A DNA stretch of 64,000 nt from Chloroflexota bacterium (GTDB lineage Bacteria > Chloroflexota > Limnocylindria > Limnocylindrales > CSP1-4). This document shows, piece after piece, positions 8,804 through 19,964 of this stretch. The stretch is taken from the NCBI GenBank assembly GCA_003141455.1, contig PLMA01000042.1, positions 1 to 64,000 on the forward strand. Reading direction: 5' to 3'. The stretch's first letter is position 1, and each line of letters starts with the position of its first letter. A program made the translations under genes and the position numbers. Under the pieces are notes generated by a model. It had not been told where the DNA came from. It ran no database searches and saw only the letters and a list, made by a program, of their open reading frames with translations.

Positions 8804-9729
8804 CGCCGGGCCGAGCCTGGCCGCCGACGCGGATACAGGTAGTCCACGCCGGTGGTCCGCGGCCCCAGCTTCGCCACGGGCGGCACCTGGCGTTTGAACT
8901 CGGACGTCGCGACCAGTCGCTTGACCCGTTCCACGGTCGCCGGCGGGAAGCCCATCGCCACAAGCTCCTCGTCGGTTCGGCGCTTGTCGATCATCCAGAA
9001 GAGCAGTCGATCGAGCTCCGGGTAGGTGAAGCCGGCCTCGGCCTCGTCGGTCTGGCCGGGCCACAGGTCGGCCGAGGGCGCCTTGCGGATGATCTGCTCC
9101 GGCACGCCGACCGCTGCCGCGACCTGGCGGACCTGGCTCTTGTACAGGTCGCCGATCGGGTTGAAGGCGCAGGCGGAATCGCCGAACAGGGTCGTGTAGC
9201 CGATCAGAGCCTCCGTCTTGTTGCCCGTCCCCACGACCAACCCGCCCCACGTGACAGACCGGTCGTACAGGACGCACATCCTCTGGCGAGCCATGAAGTT
9301 GCCGCGACGCAGCTGACTGGCCTCCAGGCCGTCCATTCCGGCCGCCCCAGGATCCGGCTCGCGCCCGAAATAGCCGTCCACCATAGGGCTGATGTCGACC
9401 AGCTCGCTGGCGCAGCCCAGGCGCTCGACGACGGTCCGGGCATCATCGACGGAGCCCGCCGAGGAGGCGCGAAATGGCATCAGCACGCACAACAGGCGTT
9501 CGGGGCCGATCGCCTCGGCGGCGAGAAAGGCCACTAGGGCAGAGTCGATACCGCCCGATAGCCCCAGCAGGGCTCGCTCGAAACCGGCCTGGCGAAGCTG
9601 GTTGCGAATGAAGCCGACCGTCACCCGACGTGCGACTTCGGCGTCGATCGCAAGCTCCGGCGGCAGCTCGAATAGCCGGCTCGAGGTCTCCGCCGTCCGT
9701 GAATGATCGGCGTTCTCGTCGGGGGTCAT
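8800..9729 (-). CDS. nadE: NAD+ synthetase domain protein
   Basis: LLGLSGGIDSALVAFLA (PP-loop), NFMARQRMCVLYD, VVGTGNKTEALIGYTTLFGDSACAFNPIGDLYKSQVR. Confidence 0.93.
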   Translation of the reverse strand: MTPDENADHSRTAETSSRLFELPPELAIDAEVARRVTVGFIRNQLRQAGFERALLGLSGGIDSALVAFLAAEAIGPERLLCVLMPFRASSAGSVDDARTVVERLGCASELVDISPMVDGYFGREPDPGAAGMDGLEASQLRRGNFMARQRMCVLYDRSVTWGGLVVGTGNKTEALIGYTTLFGDSACAFNPIGDLYKSQVRQVAAAVGVPEQIIRKAPSADLWPGQTDEAEAGFTYPELDRLLFWMIDKRRTDEELVAMGFPPATVERVKRLVATSEFKRQVPPVAKLGPRTTGVDYLYPRRRPGSARR

Positions 9730-10691
9730 CTGGCCCTTGGCTTTCGGCCTTGCGCCTTCGATTTCCCGCTCCGCGCCTTTGGCTTCGACCGGTGCCCGGC
9801 GGGCGGCTCGCTGGCCACCTCGAGCGTCGTCTCGGTCCGTTCGGCCAGGATGCGACGCAACTCCCGCAAGTGGAGCTCGGGCCGCTCGTCGCGCAGCAAA
9901 GGCAGCCCTATCCGCTCGCGTCGCACGTCACCAAGCTCGACGTCCACGATGTACAGACCCTCGTCGAAGAGAGGCGCGCTGAAGATCGTCTCGCCGCTCG
10001 GAGACACGACCTCCGATCCGCCCCAGAAGCTGATCGTCTCGTCCATGCCGACGCGGTTGCAGAAGATCGTGAAGCTCGTCGTGAGCTGGGCATAGGTCCG
10101 CATCAGCGTTCGCCACGACACGGCCGTGCCAAGCCCGACCTCGTTGATGGCGGCCAGGTCTCGTCCGGGGGAGGAGGAAACGTTGATCAGCACCTGCGCG
10201 CCGTCGAGGGCCAGCGTCTCGGGGACGGCCATGTGCCAGAAGTCCTCGCAGAGGGCGATCCCGAGGCGGATGCCGAGGCGAGACTCGACCGTCCGCAACC
10301 GATCCCCGGCGGCGAAGAACCGGCGCTCGTCGAAGAGGCCGTAGGTGGGCAGAAAGAGCTTGCGGTGCACGAACCGAACTTCGCCGTCCTCCAGGAGGGC
10401 GGCGGCGATGAAGAGCCGGTGATCGTCCGCCTCCTCCACGAACGAGACGATCGCCGACAGGCCGGCCGTCTCGGCTGCCAGACCGAGGAGGCGAGGGTCG
10501 TCCCGGCGCATCGCTACTTCGGCTGCCAGGTCCTGAAGCTGGTAGCCGGTGAGGCCGAGCTCCGGGAAGACGACCAGGCCGGCGCCCGCGTCCCTCGCTT
10601 CGGTGAGCAGCGCGCTGTGGCGGGCAAGGTTCTCTTCCAGCACGCCGAGTCGCGGCGCCAGCTGAGCGAGGGCGATGCGGAGCGGCTTCAC
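9726..10691 (-). CDS. Carbon-nitrogen hydrolase (nitrilase superfamily), probable glutaminase component of NAD synthetase
   Basis: Nitrilase triad context VVFPELGLTGYQ (E), VHRKLFLPTYGLFDE (K), LGIALCEDFWH (C); overlaps nadE by 4 nt. Confidence 0.85.
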   Translation of the reverse strand: MKPLRIALAQLAPRLGVLEENLARHSALLTEARDAGAGLVVFPELGLTGYQLQDLAAEVAMRRDDPRLLGLAAETAGLSAIVSFVEEADDHRLFIAAALLEDGEVRFVHRKLFLPTYGLFDERRFFAAGDRLRTVESRLGIRLGIALCEDFWHMAVPETLALDGAQVLINVSSSPGRDLAAINEVGLGTAVSWRTLMRTYAQLTTSFTIFCNRVGMDETISFWGGSEVVSPSGETIFSAPLFDEGLYIVDVELGDVRRERIGLPLLRDERPELHLRELRRILAERTETTLEVASEPPAGHRSKPKARSGKSKAQGRKPRAR

Positions 10692-10700
10692 GAGTTGAGT

Positions 10701-11938
10701 CTAGCTTCGCTCACGCGGTCGCGGTACCGGCCGTTGGGGCGCGCTCGGGCCGGCTGGGAGCGAGCCCTGGGTCGGCGCAGGCGGCGCGGGCGGCGTGGCC
10801 GCGGTGGCCGCGGTGGCCGTCACGGACCCACCCGAGCTTTCGCCGGAGATCTGCAGAACCTGCTCGGGCGACCCCTCCACCTCCTCGGCGAAGTGGCATG
10901 CCACCGCGTGGCCGCTCGCCATCTCGCGAAGCGCCGGCTGTTCTTCCACGCACCGTTCGGGGTTTCCAAGCCGCGCGCGCAGCCAGCAGCGAGTGTGGAA
11001 GTGGCAGCCGGGCGGAGGGTTCGAAGGACTGGGGACGTCGCCGGTGAGGATGATCCTCCTGCGGCGGCCTTCGATCGTCGGATCGGGAATCGGCACCGCC
11101 GAGAGCAAGGCCACCGAGTACGGGTGAAGCGGCCGCTCGTACAACTCACGGGATGTCGCCGTCTCCACGAGGCGGCCCAGGTACATCACGGCGATACGGT
11201 CGCTGATGTGGCGGACCACCGACAGGTCGTGAGCGATGAACAGATAGGTGAGACCGAACTCACCCTGGAGCCGCTCCAGCAGGTTGATGATCTGGGCCTG
11301 GATCGAGACATCGAGCGCGCTGATCGGCTCGTCCGCGACGATGAGATCCGGGTGGAGGGCGAGCGCGCGGGCCACGCCGATGCGCTGGCGCTGGCCGCCG
11401 CTGAACTCGTGCGGGAAGCGATCGCCGTAGTCCGGATCCAGACCGACCGTCGCCAACAACTCGCGAACGCGCTGCCGTCGCTCTCGACCCGTCCCCACAC
11501 CGTGGATCTCGAGCGGCTCGGAGACTATGCCGGCGGCCGTCATGCGTGGGTTCAGGCTGGCGTACGGGTCCTGGAAGATCATCTGCATCCGTCGCCGGAC
11601 GCTTCTCAGGGTCGAGCCTTCGGCCGTGGTTATGTCCTGGCCTTGGAAGACGATGCGGCCGCCCGTCGGGCGGTAGAGGCGCAGGATGGTCCGCCCGACC
11701 GTGCTCTTGCCGCAGCCGGACTCGCCCACCAGACCGACGGTCTCGCCCTTCTGGATCGACAGCGAGACGCCGTCGACCGCCCGGACGTCACCGACGTGGC
11801 GGCTGATCAGGACTCCGCTGGTGACCGGGAAGTACATCTGCAGGTCGGTGAGCTGGAGCAGCGGCGCTGCCCCACTTGCGGCATTCGAGGTGCCGGGGAC
11901 GTCCCGGTTCGGAGAAGGCTGGGCTGCCATCGAGCCGG

Positions 11939-11942
<4 letters not shown>
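10701..11942 (-). CDS. Oligopeptide/dipeptide ABC transporter ATP-binding protein (OppF/DppF-like)
   Basis: [74 protein letters not shown]-terminal [16 protein letters not shown]. Confidence 0.9.
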
Positions 11943-13015
<1,073 letters not shown>

Positions 13016-13024
13016 CGTCGGTCG

Positions 13025-13918
13025 CTATCGCTTCAGTCGCGGATCGAGGGCCTCGCGGAGGCCGTCGCCGAGCAGGTTGAAGCCTATGGCGCTGACCACG
13101 ATCGCGAGGCCCGGGAAGAAGATCAGCCAGGGCGCGTTCTGCAGGAACCCCCTCGAGTCGGTGAGCATCTCGCCCCACTCGGCGACTCTCGGATCGCCCG
13201 GACCGAGGCCCAGGAAGCCCAACCCGGCGACGTCGATGATGGCCGTCGCCGCCGCCAGAGTGGCCTGAACGATCAAGGGCGTCAGCGCGTTCGGAAGCAT
13301 GTGGCGGATCAGGATGCGCCTCGGTGACGCTCCCATCGAGCGGGCCGCGATGACGTAGTCCGACTCCCTCAAGGCAAGGAGACTCCCCCGCAGGAGCCGG
13401 GCGAAGATCGGCGAGTACGAGATGCCGACCGCGAGCATGATCTGGATCTCGCCGTGACCGAGCCAGGCGACGATGCCGATCGCCAGCAGAATGCCGGGGA
13501 CGGCGAGCAGAACGTCGGTGATCCGCATCAGCACGCTGTCCAGGAGCCCGCCGGCACCGCCCGCTATCGCGCCGACTATCGTCCCGCCGATGAGGCCGAA
13601 CAAGACCGCGACGACGCCCACGGTGAGGCTGATCTGGGCGCCGTACAGGACGCGGCTGAATTCGTCCAGGCCTTGCTTGTCCGTGCCCATGATGTGGCTG
13701 GGGCTCGGGCCCTGGAGGAAGTTACTCAGCGAGCCGGTGTTGGGCCCGTAGGGCGCGATCACCGGTGCCAGGATGGCGCAGGACACGAAGAAGACGATGA
13801 GCCCAAGGCCGACGAGCGCCGGTCCGTTTCGCATCAAGCGCCGGAAAGCATCGCCCCACAGCCCACGACTCGCGCGCTCGGTTGCTCCCGCCTGGACGGC
13901 TACCGGGGAGGCTGTCAT
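13025..13918 (-). CDS. Oligopeptide/dipeptide ABC transporter permease (OppC/DppC-like)
   Basis: MGTDKQGLDEFSRVLYGAQISLTVGVVAVLFGLIGGTIVGAIAG, AARSMGASPRRILIRHMLPN; start chosen at MTASPV. Confidence 0.88.
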   Translation of the reverse strand: MTASPVAVQAGATERASRGLWGDAFRRLMRNGPALVGLGLIVFFVSCAILAPVIAPYGPNTGSLSNFLQGPSPSHIMGTDKQGLDEFSRVLYGAQISLTVGVVAVLFGLIGGTIVGAIAGGAGGLLDSVLMRITDVLLAVPGILLAIGIVAWLGHGEIQIMLAVGISYSPIFARLLRGSLLALRESDYVIAARSMGASPRRILIRHMLPNALTPLIVQATLAAATAIIDVAGLGFLGLGPGDPRVAEWGEMLTDSRGFLQNAPWLIFFPGLAIVVSAIGFNLLGDGLREALDPRLKR

Positions 13919-14922
13919 CAGCTGTACCTGATCCGCGGGTTGAGGAAGGCGTAGCCGACGTCGACGATCAAGTTCACCGTCAGGAAGATCACCGCGAAGA
14001 TCAGGATCAGCGACTGCACGACGACGTAGTCGTGGTTCTGAATCGAGGTAACCACCCACGAGCCGACGCCGTTCCAGGTGAAGACGGTCTCGGTCAGAAC
14101 GGCGCCCGCCAGAAGCTGGCCGGTCTGGAGACCGATGACGGTCGTGACCGGCAACCAGGCGTTGCGCATGATGTGGCGGCTATTCACGCGCCTGTCGGTG
14201 AGGCCCTTGGCTCGAGCGGTCCGGACGTAGTCCTCGTTGCTGACGTCGATGACCGACGCACGCGTGATCCTGGTGATCACGGCCAGTGGTATCGACCCGA
14301 GGGCGATTGAAGGCAGGACCAGATGTGACAGCGCATCCACGACATGCCAGTCTCCGGCGAGGATCGCGTCGACTACCGAGAAGTGGGTAACGGCCGGGAT
14401 GTCCAGTCGGGGATCGAGCTGCCCCACGTCAGGTAGCCAGTGCAGCTGCACGGAGAAGACGAAGGCCATCGTGTAGCCGAGCACGAAGACCGGGATCGAG
14501 ATGCCGAAGAGCGAGATGACCGTCACGATGCCATCGAGCCAGCTGTTCGGGTGACGAGCCGCTAGCCTGCCGAGGGGAATGCCGATTCCGACCGCGAAGA
14601 TGAGGGCTCCGATTGTCAGCTCGACGGTGCCCGGGAAGCGCACAAGGAAGCTGTCCACCACCGAACGGCCATCGATGAAGCTGGACCCGAAGTCGCCCTG
14701 CAGCAGGCGGCCGATGTAGTCGAAGTATTGGACGTACAGGGGCTGGTCGAAACCCTGCGTATGGCTGATCTGAGCGACCAGCTCAGGCGTCGCGTGCTGG
14801 CCGAGGATTGCCTCGGCCGGCCCGCCCCCGGGCAGGAGCCGGAGGAACAGGAAGAGAATCACCGACAGTCCCAGGAGCACCGGGATTGCTCCGAGCAGGC
14901 GCCGGACTATGAATCTCAGCAC
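13918..14922 (-). CDS. Oligopeptide/dipeptide ABC transporter permease (OppB/DppB-like)
   Basis: MLRFIVRRLLGAIPVLLGLSVILFL, YVRTARAKGLTDRRVNSRHIMRNAWLPVTTVIGLQTGQLLAGAVLTETVF. Confidence 0.9.
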   Translation of the reverse strand: MLRFIVRRLLGAIPVLLGLSVILFLFLRLLPGGGPAEAILGQHATPELVAQISHTQGFDQPLYVQYFDYIGRLLQGDFGSSFIDGRSVVDSFLVRFPGTVELTIGALIFAVGIGIPLGRLAARHPNSWLDGIVTVISLFGISIPVFVLGYTMAFVFSVQLHWLPDVGQLDPRLDIPAVTHFSVVDAILAGDWHVVDALSHLVLPSIALGSIPLAVITRITRASVIDVSNEDYVRTARAKGLTDRRVNSRHIMRNAWLPVTTVIGLQTGQLLAGAVLTETVFTWNGVGSWVVTSIQNHDYVVVQSLILIFAVIFLTVNLIVDVGYAFLNPRIRYS

Positions 14923-14952
14923 GGGACCAGGAGATTCCTCCGCTGGTAAAGG

Positions 14953-14982
14953 CCCCCCGGGGTCTTGATCGACCCCGGGGGG
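14953..14982. terminator. Strong hairpin between SBP and OppB-like genes (attenuator or mRNA stabiliser)
   Basis: CCCCCCGGGGTC-TTGATC-GACCCCGGGGGG: perfect 12-bp stem, 6-nt loop; only a weak TTTA on the minus-strand 3' side. Confidence 0.65.
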
Positions 14983-15076
14983 ATTGGTTGCGCCGAATGT
15001 TACAGCCCAGCCTGGTGGGACCGATAGCCGGTCCCCCCGGCTGGTGTCTTGCCGCGAGCGCGGGGCTCGAGCGCGG

Positions 15077-16726
15077 TTACTTGGTGAGGGTAACCGTGTT
15101 GAAGTACTCGATCGCGTTACCGGAGCCGACGAAGCCCTTCACTTTCGAGGTGAAGGCCCCCGGAGGCGTGGAGTTCACGATCGGCACCGTGGGCATGTCG
15201 GCCGCCAGGAGATCCTGAACCTGTCCCCAGTCCGCGTTGGCGGCGTCGACGGTGGGCTCCTGAAGGGCCTTGAGCATCAGAGCGTTGGCCTGGTCGTTAC
15301 TCCATCCGAACTGAGCGTTCGGCTTGCCGCCCTGATACCCGAACCATGCCGTGTAGAGGAAGTTGTCGGCGCCTGCCCAGTCGCAGGTCCAGCCGAAGAG
15401 GAACATCGGCAGATTGCCGGTGGTGGCGTCCTTGACGTACCCACCGTGCCAGTCCTCGGTCTTGAGGTTGACGGTGAAGCCAACGGCCTGGAGGTCACTG
15501 GCGATTGCTGTAGCGAGGGCTTTGGGATCTGGCATGTACGGCCGGACCACGTTGGACGGGTAGTACAGGTCGACCTTGAGCTGGTCGGCGGTCAGAGCCG
15601 CCGTCGTCAGGCTGGCCTTGGCTTTGGTGACGTCGTAGGCGGGCATCGCTTCGGCCTTGAAACCGGTCGTCGCGGCCGGCAGCCAGCTCTGGGGCACCTT
15701 GCCCTGGCCGGCGTAGAAGGCGTCGATGTAGCCCTGCTTGTTCACAGCCTGCGCGATAGCGAGGCGGACGTCTTTGTTGGCGTAGATCGTCGGCGTACCA
15801 CCCACGCTCTGGTTGAGACCGAGGTAGCCCAGGTTGCAGGACTGGCCGCGGTCGATGATGCTCAGCGACGAACTCTTGGCCGTGGCCACGTCAGCCGGGG
15901 AGATGGTCTGGGCGAGGTCGATGCTGCCGGACTGAAGAGCCTGGAGCTTGGCCGTTGAGTCGCCCATCGGCTTGAACGTGATCTGGTCAACCTTGGCCGC
16001 GTTGGCGGCGTCCCAGTAGTTCGGGTTCTTGACTACGGTGGCGTGATCGGCCGGAGTCCAATCCTTGAACATGAAGGGACCGGTGCCGACCATGCTCTCG
16101 CCCTGGCCCTGGGCGTACTTGTTGTCCTTGAGCGGAGTGGTGTCTGCCTTGTCCTTCTGGAGCGCAGTCGGGCTCTGGATGCCGAAGACCTGAAGGGTCT
16201 GGCTGATGAGGAAGTTCGACTGCGGCGTCTTGAAGGTGAATACGACAGTCGTGGGGTCCGGCGCGGCCACCGTCGCGACGTTGGAGTCGGTTCCGAAGCC
16301 GCCGAATACGGCGCCGTAGTAGTAGGCGTTGTCCTGGAGGTCGCCCTTCGTGTACGCCTGCCAGCGGTCGTAGTTGAACTTCACGGCAGCCGCGTTGAAG
16401 TCACTGCCGTCGTGGAACTTGACTCCCGTCCGGAGCTTGAACGTGTACGTCTTGCCGTCGGCGCTGACCGTGGGCAGATCCGTGGCAAGTACCGGGATGA
16501 TTTCACTGATCGTGCCCGGCTTCAGGCCGACGAGGCCCTGAATCACCTGGGCGGCCACGTAGAGCGAGTTGCCGTCGCTCACGAGCGAGGGATCCGCGAA
16601 GACCATGTCGCCGTCGAGCCCGACCACGAGCGTCCCACCGCTGACTGGGGCTGGCGTGGTGGAACTGCTGGTACAAGCTGAGGCCACGAGCGCGGCGATC
16701 GCCAATATCGAAGCTAAACGTTTCAT
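15077..16726 (-). CDS. ABC transporter solute-binding protein, family 5 (peptide-type), lipoprotein
   Basis: Lipobox ALVASACTSS; GGTLVVGLDGDMVFADPSLVSDGNSLYVAAQVIQGLVGL; TYTFKLRTGVKFHDGSDFNAAAVKFNYDRW. Confidence 0.9.
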   Translation of the reverse strand: MKRLASILAIAALVASACTSSSTTPAPVSGGTLVVGLDGDMVFADPSLVSDGNSLYVAAQVIQGLVGLKPGTISEIIPVLATDLPTVSADGKTYTFKLRTGVKFHDGSDFNAAAVKFNYDRWQAYTKGDLQDNAYYYGAVFGGFGTDSNVATVAAPDPTTVVFTFKTPQSNFLISQTLQVFGIQSPTALQKDKADTTPLKDNKYAQGQGESMVGTGPFMFKDWTPADHATVVKNPNYWDAANAAKVDQITFKPMGDSTAKLQALQSGSIDLAQTISPADVATAKSSSLSIIDRGQSCNLGYLGLNQSVGGTPTIYANKDVRLAIAQAVNKQGYIDAFYAGQGKVPQSWLPAATTGFKAEAMPAYDVTKAKASLTTAALTADQLKVDLYYPSNVVRPYMPDPKALATAIASDLQAVGFTVNLKTEDWHGGYVKDATTGNLPMFLFGWTCDWAGADNFLYTAWFGYQGGKPNAQFGWSNDQANALMLKALQEPTVDAANADWGQVQDLLAADMPTVPIVNSTPPGAFTSKVKGFVGSGNAIEYFNTVTLTK

Positions 16727-16975
16727 ATCCTCTTCCTTCCATGCTCCCTGCAACTGCCCGGGATCGGCGAGGACCCACCTGGGCCGCGTGAAGGACTCCT
16801 CTCGCAAAGGTCCGAACGCCCCTCCCGGGATCGTAGTGTGAGTCGAGCTTCCGACAGCGTATGTCAGTCAGGCCATGTTGTCATCGGCAAGCGCCGATGG
16901 ACCTGTCGAATGCCGGGCCTGGTGACCCGGTTCGCGCCGGCAGAAGCCTGGCCAGCCCGCCTTCCGGATTACCGC

Positions 16976-18655
16976 TTACTTGTTCAGCCAGACCGAGCTG
17001 AGGTTCTCGACGCCGCCACCGGACCCGACGAAGCCGACGACGTAGGTCTGCGCGCCGGCGGGCAGCATAGCGTCGAGGAGAGGGACCGTCGGCATATCTG
17101 CGGCTATCAGGTCCTGCGCCCTGGACCAGCCTGACCGGGCAGTGGCCGAGTCGGCGGCCGAGAGCGCCGCCGTCATAGCCGTGTTCAGGTCGTCGTTCTG
17201 GTAGTTGAACTCCGGTGACGCGCCCCCGTTGACATAGCGGAAGAGGCCCGTGCTCAGGAAGTCGTCCGGTCCGCCCCAGCGGCACGTCCGGCCGGAGACC
17301 CACATCTGAAGCTTGCCGCTCGCCTGGTCCGACTCGAAGTTGGGCGAGAGTGCCTCGGTCTTGACGTTGACTGTGAATCCGACCGTCAGGAGATCCTGGG
17401 CAATCGCCTCCGCCAGGCCCTTCGGGTCGGGCAGAGACGCCGTCGCCGGGCCGGTGGGATACCACAGGTCGAGAATCAATGCCGTCCCCGATACGCCGGA
17501 TTGAGCCACGTAGCTTCTTGCCTTGGTGACGTCGTACGAGGGCAAGTACTCCCGCTTGTAGTACTGAGCCGCCGCCGGCATCCAGCTATCCGCGACGGCT
17601 GCCTCGCCGGCGTAGAACGCGTTGACATAGGACTGCTTCTCCACGGCCGAGGCGATCGCGAAGCGGACGTTCTTGTTCGCGAGGGGGTTGGCCGCGCCGT
17701 TGATGTCACTCGCGTTGTTCATGGAGATCTGCGCGGTCGTGCAAGACGAGCCCCCGTGGAGGATCCGGAGATTGGCGTCGCCCCGAACCTTGTTCACCGC
17801 GGCGGGATCCAGCGACGCGACGAGATCGACCGCTCCGGACTCGAGCGCCCCGACTCTCGCGGCGCTGTCGGCGTAGGGCTTGAAGACGATCTGATCCAGA
17901 TAGGGCCGACCCGCCGCGTTCCAGTAGCCGGGGTTCTTGACGAGGGCGATGTGGTCGTTGGGCGTCCACTCGCTGAACATGAACGGCCCAGTGCCGACCA
18001 TGGACTTGCCCTTCCCGCCCTGTGCGAGGGCGTATGGGTTGTTGCTCAGGGTCGGGTTGTCGCCATCGTTGACCTGAATCGACGTCGGGCTCAGGATGCC
18101 GAAGGCAGGACCGGTCTGGCTGAGCAGGAAGTTGCTCTGCGGCGCGCGCAGCTTGATGACGACCGTCGTGTTGTCGGGCGCCTCCACCGAGGCCACGTTC
18201 GATGTATCGCCGAAGCCACCGAACGCGGCGGCGTAATAGGTGGCGTGGTCCTGCAGATCGCCCTTGGGGAAGGCCTGCCAGCGGTCGTAGTTGGACTTCA
18301 CCGCTCTCGCGTTGAAGTCAGTGCCGTCGTGGAACTTGATGCCGGTCCGAAGCTTGTAGGTATAAGTCAATCCATCGGGGCTGGCCGTAGGCAGGTCGGA
18401 GGCGAGAACGGGAACGACCTCGCTGACCGTGCCCGGCTTCAGGCCGACCAGGCCTTCGACTACCTGGGCCGCGATCAACATGGAGCTGTCGTCGCTGACG
18501 AGAGCGGGGTCCGCGTAGACCATGTCGCCGCCGATCGCGATCGAGAGGGTGCCACCGGACTTGGGGACTGACCCCGGAGGAGGCGAGCTCGTGCCGCTCC
18601 CACACGCCGCGGCCGCAAGGGCGGCAACGGCGAGCAACGAGGCCAGACGCTTCAT
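16976..18655 (-). CDS. ABC transporter solute-binding protein, family 5, lipoprotein (paralogue of 15077-16726)
   Basis: Lipobox LAAAACGSG; GGTLSIAIGGDMVYADPALVSDDSSMLIAAQVVEGLVGLKPGTVSEVVPVLASDLPTASPDG, clearly similar to the neighbouring SBP. Confidence 0.9.
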   Translation of the reverse strand: MKRLASLLAVAALAAAACGSGTSSPPPGSVPKSGGTLSIAIGGDMVYADPALVSDDSSMLIAAQVVEGLVGLKPGTVSEVVPVLASDLPTASPDGLTYTYKLRTGIKFHDGTDFNARAVKSNYDRWQAFPKGDLQDHATYYAAAFGGFGDTSNVASVEAPDNTTVVIKLRAPQSNFLLSQTGPAFGILSPTSIQVNDGDNPTLSNNPYALAQGGKGKSMVGTGPFMFSEWTPNDHIALVKNPGYWNAAGRPYLDQIVFKPYADSAARVGALESGAVDLVASLDPAAVNKVRGDANLRILHGGSSCTTAQISMNNASDINGAANPLANKNVRFAIASAVEKQSYVNAFYAGEAAVADSWMPAAAQYYKREYLPSYDVTKARSYVAQSGVSGTALILDLWYPTGPATASLPDPKGLAEAIAQDLLTVGFTVNVKTEALSPNFESDQASGKLQMWVSGRTCRWGGPDDFLSTGLFRYVNGGASPEFNYQNDDLNTAMTAALSAADSATARSGWSRAQDLIAADMPTVPLLDAMLPAGAQTYVVGFVGSGGGVENLSSVWLNK

Positions 18656-18799
18656 TTCTTCTCCCTTCATCCTCTTTGCGCTCTCCCGGTGCACGCGGCC
18701 GTCGAGCTGGGCGACGACATCCGGGTCCCTCGTCAGTTCGGTCCGATTCTGCCGCGTCCGGCGAGACGGATCTCTGCAAGTCCCGTCACCCTATATCAA

Positions 18800-18824
18800 G
18801 TCGGGGCACCGCTGCAGCCCCGAC
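18800..18824. terminator. Hairpin downstream of the second OppF-like gene
   Basis: GTCGGGGC-ACCGCTGCA-GCCCCGAC: 8-bp perfect stem just beyond the OppF-like stop codon; no T-tract. Confidence 0.4.
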
Positions 18825-18838
18825 CGGACGGCTTGCCC

Positions 18839-19963
18839 CTAGTCCACGTCGACGGCGGTCTCGATGACCGACTGCGTGGCGGCTGCTTCCTGCACGGCCT
18901 GGGCCGTCACCTGCTCGGCGAAATGGCAGGCTGCCAGGTGTCCGCCGGCGAGCTCCCGAAGTGGCGGCTCGGTGGTCGAGCATTCGGCCGGATTGCCCAG
19001 CCGTTCCCGCAACCAGCATCGGGTGTGGAAACGGCATCCCGACGGAGGGTTCGCGGGTGAGGGAACGTCGCCCTTCAGGACCAGCCTCTTGGTGCGAACG
19101 CGCGGATCCGGCACGGGAATGGCCGACAGAAGGGCCACCGAGTACGGGTGCTGCGGGGTCGCGTACAGAACGTCCGTGGCTGCCACCTCGACGATCTTGC
19201 CCAGGTACATGACCCCGATCCGTTCGCAGAAGTACTGGACCACGGAGAGGTTATGGGCGATGAAGAGGTAGGTCAGGTTGAACTCCGCTCGCAGGTCCGA
19301 AAGCAGGTTGAGGATCTGCGATTGGATGGAGACGTCCAGGGCCGATACCGGCTCGTCGCAGACGACGAACTCGGGACCGAGAGCCAGGGCGCGAGCGATG
19401 CCGATGCGCTGTCGCTGGCCGCCCGAGAACTCGTGCGGGTAGCGCCGTGAGTAGTCGCGGCGCAGACCCACGGCTTCGAGGTAGTCGCCGACGCGCTGGT
19501 CGCGAATCGATCGCTTCCTCCAGCCGTTGGCCTTGTCGCCCTGGGCCAGCAGACCCTCGCCGATGATGTCGCTGATCGGCATGCGCGGGTTGAGCGAGCC
19601 GTAAGGGTCCTGGAAGATGACCTGCATGCGGCGGCGCATCCTCTTCAGGGCGTCTCCGTGCAGGGCCAGGACGTCCTGGCCGTCCATCGAGACGGACCCG
19701 CCGGTCGCCTTCTCGAGACGGAGAATCGTCCGCCCGAAGGTGGTCTTGCCGCAACCTGACTCGCCTACGAGGCCGAACGTCTCGCCTTTGTAGATCTGGA
19801 GGCTGACGTCGTCCACGGCGTAGACACTGCCGACCTGGTGGCGCAGCAGCCCGCCCATGATCGGGAAGTACTTCTTGAGGTTGAGGGTCTCCAGCAGGAC
19901 CGGCCGTGCGCCGGTGGCGGCAGCGGCGGAGGTCTCCGCCAATCGACTCGAGGCGTCGGTCAC
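18839..19963 (-). CDS. Oligopeptide/dipeptide ABC transporter ATP-binding protein (OppF/DppF-like), second module
   Basis: [76 protein letters not shown] start overlapping the upstream ORF inferred. Confidence 0.9.
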   Translation of the reverse strand: MTDASSRLAETSAAAATGARPVLLETLNLKKYFPIMGGLLRHQVGSVYAVDDVSLQIYKGETFGLVGESGCGKTTFGRTILRLEKATGGSVSMDGQDVLALHGDALKRMRRRMQVIFQDPYGSLNPRMPISDIIGEGLLAQGDKANGWRKRSIRDQRVGDYLEAVGLRRDYSRRYPHEFSGGQRQRIGIARALALGPEFVVCDEPVSALDVSIQSQILNLLSDLRAEFNLTYLFIAHNLSVVQYFCERIGVMYLGKIVEVAATDVLYATPQHPYSVALLSAIPVPDPRVRTKRLVLKGDVPSPANPPSGCRFHTRCWLRERLGNPAECSTTEPPLRELAGGHLAACHFAEQVTAQAVQEAAATQSVIETAVDVD

Positions 19964-19964
19964 G

